Shown here in pieces: positions 62,515 to 64,000 of a DNA stretch of 64,000 bases; position 1 is the stretch's first letter; the number at the start of each line of letters is the position of its first letter. The notes below the pieces were generated by a model. That model was not told where the DNA came from, searched no databases, and worked only from the letters and a program-made list of their open reading frames with translations. The position numbers and the translations under genes were made by a program. The stretch is from Gammaproteobacteria bacterium (GTDB lineage Bacteria; Pseudomonadota; Gammaproteobacteria; Ga0077536), in NCBI GenBank assembly GCA_020849475.1, contig JADLGE010000053.1, forward strand, positions 1 through 64,000, in the 5' to 3' direction.

Positions 62515-63216
62515 ATGGCGCAATCCGCGATGCAACTGGAAAGTCTCGCGCTCGCTCGTCGGCTGGTGGATGCCATAGAAGCCGGTGACGCGAACCATGC
62601 CGATGATCTGATCAAGGCGCTGCACGACGGCCGCTTTGACGCGCTGTACCAAGAGATCGGCAAGCTGACGCGCGATGTGCACGACACCTTCGCCAATCTT
62701 GCTGGCGACGAGCGCTTGGTGTCGCTGGCGCAACGCCAGATGCCCGACGCCCGCGAACGCCTGCGTTACGTGGTGGAAAAGACCGAAGAGGCGGCGGACC
62801 GCACGCTGACCGCGGTCGAAAAAATGATTCCGATGTCCGACAACATGGTGCAGCAGGCGTCGACCCTGCGCATGGCGATGGCGGACGGCAAGGCCGATGT
62901 GCCGGCTCGCATGACTTCCTTCCTCGACGTCGTCGAAAGTGACGGTCGCAAACTGCGCAGCAGTTTGAGCGATGTGCTGATGGCGCAGGAATACCAGGAT
63001 CTCACTGGCCAGGTCATCAAGCGCACCATCGACCTGGTGGGCCAGGTCGAAGAAAAACTGGTCGAACTGGTCAGCGCCTGCGGCGTGGTGGCGAGCGGCG
63101 CCAGCGCCACGCCAGCGACGTCGAACGCGACTTCTTTCGGGCCCGCCGTGCGCGAAGACGACAACGTCTGCCGACAGGCCGATGTCGATGAACTGCTCGC
63201 CAATCTCGGTTTCTGA
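62515..63216 (+). CDS. cheZ: CheY-P phosphatase CheZ
   Basis: The 233-residue helical protein has the CheZ catalytic helix MAQEYQDLTGQVIKRTIDLV, with the Gln of QDLTGQ as the water-positioning residue, and the C-terminal CheY-binding tail DVDELLANLGF. It ends the CheY signal. ATG 62515 follows GAGG. Confidence 0.95.
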   Translation: MAQSAMQLESLALARRLVDAIEAGDANHADDLIKALHDGRFDALYQEIGKLTRDVHDTFANLAGDERLVSLAQRQMPDARERLRYVVEKTEEAADRTLTAVEKMIPMSDNMVQQASTLRMAMADGKADVPARMTSFLDVVESDGRKLRSSLSDVLMAQEYQDLTGQVIKRTIDLVGQVEEKLVELVSACGVVASGASATPATSNATSFGPAVREDDNVCRQADVDELLANLGF

Positions 63217-63348
63217 GTCGCCGCCCGCTCAGCTTGCGGCGGCGCCAGCCGCTATTCCAAGTACGGTCTGCGCGATGGCAACACGCCACGCGTACGACCG
63301 CAGCACACCGGGCTGCCGGTGGATGTGCAATCAGACAGGTAAATGGTA

Positions 63349-64000
63349 ATGGACGACGAAATTGTCCAGGATTTTCTCATCGAAGGCGGAGAAACGCTGG
63401 AGCAGCTCGACGCCCAGCTGGTCTCGCTGGAAAGCTCGCCCGATGACAAGCAACTGCTGAACGCAGTATTCCGCGCATTTCACACCATCAAGGGCGGCGC
63501 CGGCTTCCTGGGCCTTGAACACCTGGTGGCGGTGAGCCACAAGTCTGAAGACATCTTCGACATGCTGCGTAAGGGCGCGCTGCGCGTCGATGCCAGCCTC
63601 ATGGACAGCTTTCTGCAGGTGCTGGACGTGCTGCGCGTGATGTTCGATGAACTGCGCGGTGGCGAAGCGCCGTCGCCCGCGCCGGCCGAGTTGCTCGCGC
63701 GTTTGAAGGCCATCGCCGACGGCACCGCCACGCCTGCGCCTAGCGCTGAAGTGCCGGTGGCTGCTGCCAGCGTGGTCGCGGCAGCCGCGCCCGAGGTCGA
63801 CCCGATGGCGGCCATCATCGATGAGATGAGCGCCGACGACGACCCGGACATCATCGCCGCCCATGACCATGCGGCGAGCGATCTCATCACTGAAGAAGAA
63901 TTCGATGCGCTGCTCGACAAGCTCGAGGCCAAGAGCGCGCAGGCTGCGCCGAGCGCGGCCGCGTCCGACCCGGATCTCATCACCGAGGAAGAATTCGACG
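63349..64000 (+). CDS. cheA: Chemotaxis histidine kinase CheA (5' part, cut by window end)
   Basis: The first 217 residues are present and the frame stays open to the window end. The HPt domain starts EIVQDFLIEGGETLEQL and carries the phosphoacceptor in FHTIKGGAGFLG (His45). A linker follows, with an acidic motif DLITEEEFD that occurs twice (about residues 180 and 211). CheA would phosphorylate CheY and CheB. ATG 63349 is preferred (AGG nine bases upstream); ATG 63343 is too close to it. The kinase and CheW-like domains lie beyond the window. Confidence 0.93.
   Translation, partial: MDDEIVQDFLIEGGETLEQLDAQLVSLESSPDDKQLLNAVFRAFHTIKGGAGFLGLEHLVAVSHKSEDIFDMLRKGALRVDASLMDSFLQVLDVLRVMFDELRGGEAPSPAPAELLARLKAIADGTATPAPSAEVPVAAASVVAAAAPEVDPMAAIIDEMSADDDPDIIAAHDHAASDLITEEEFDALLDKLEAKSAQAAPSAAASDPDLITEEEFD

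Overview
The window is GC-rich chromosomal DNA of a flagellated Gram-negative bacterium, most likely a gammaproteobacterium. The main reason is the polar-flagellum gene order and regulators: FleQ, FleS/FleR, sigma-54 promoters, FlhF/FlhG, FliA and CheYZA follow the Pseudomonas/Vibrio plan. PEP-CTERM-like tails, a HiPIP and a YcgR/FlgZ brake fit an environmental, motile organism. No tRNA, rRNA, CRISPR array, prophage or intact insertion sequence was seen.

Region 1 (about 1-15.2 kb) is accessory. It holds a stand-alone phospholipase-C C-terminal-domain protein, two paralogous phytase-like esterases with PEP-CTERM-type tails, a HAD hydrolase, a GT4 glycosyltransferase with a cyclic-nucleotide-binding protein, a DUF2695 protein, a Baeyer-Villiger-type monooxygenase, an SLC13 transporter fused to sensory domains, a DUF445 protein, a cyclase-family hydrolase and a Porin_5 outer-membrane protein. 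Several promoters in this stretch carry 11-bp-periodic direct repeats that look like PhoB (Pho box) sites, so I infer a phosphate-starvation gene group.

Region 2 (15.2-24 kb) holds signalling and redox genes. There is an unknown protein, an HD-GYP protein whose HD histidine is replaced by Ala, and an FHA protein fused to an IS3-OrfA-like HTH/zipper. Next to them lies an archaeal-type F420-dependent methylene-tetrahydromethanopterin dehydrogenase (Mtd) beside a Tat-exported HiPIP, divergent from an Fe-S (HdrD/GlcF-like) plus FAD (GlcD-like) oxidoreductase pair, followed by an acyl-CoA ligase.

Region 3 (24-64 kb) is an almost complete flagellar and chemotaxis cluster: flgZ-flgN-flgM-flgA (minus strand), cheV, flgBCDEFGHIJKL, fleQ, fleSR, fliEFGHIJ, a reversed UDP-glucuronate decarboxylase, fliK, fliLMNOPQR, flhB, flhA, flhF, flhG, fliA, cheY, cheZ and the 5' part of cheA, cut by the window end. 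Sigma-54 sites are readable before flgA, flgB, fleS, fliK and fliL, and FliA-type sites before cheV and flgM. With a sigma-70-type promoter at fleQ these outline the usual cascade FleQ, then sigma-54 genes, then FliA genes with FlgM control. The flagellin/cap genes and cheR are not at their customary places.

Two families of short palindromic REP-like repeats occur in intergenic spaces at 24.1, 27.8, 38.6 and 49.3 kb. All functional names come from reading translations and motifs by eye; no database search was run.
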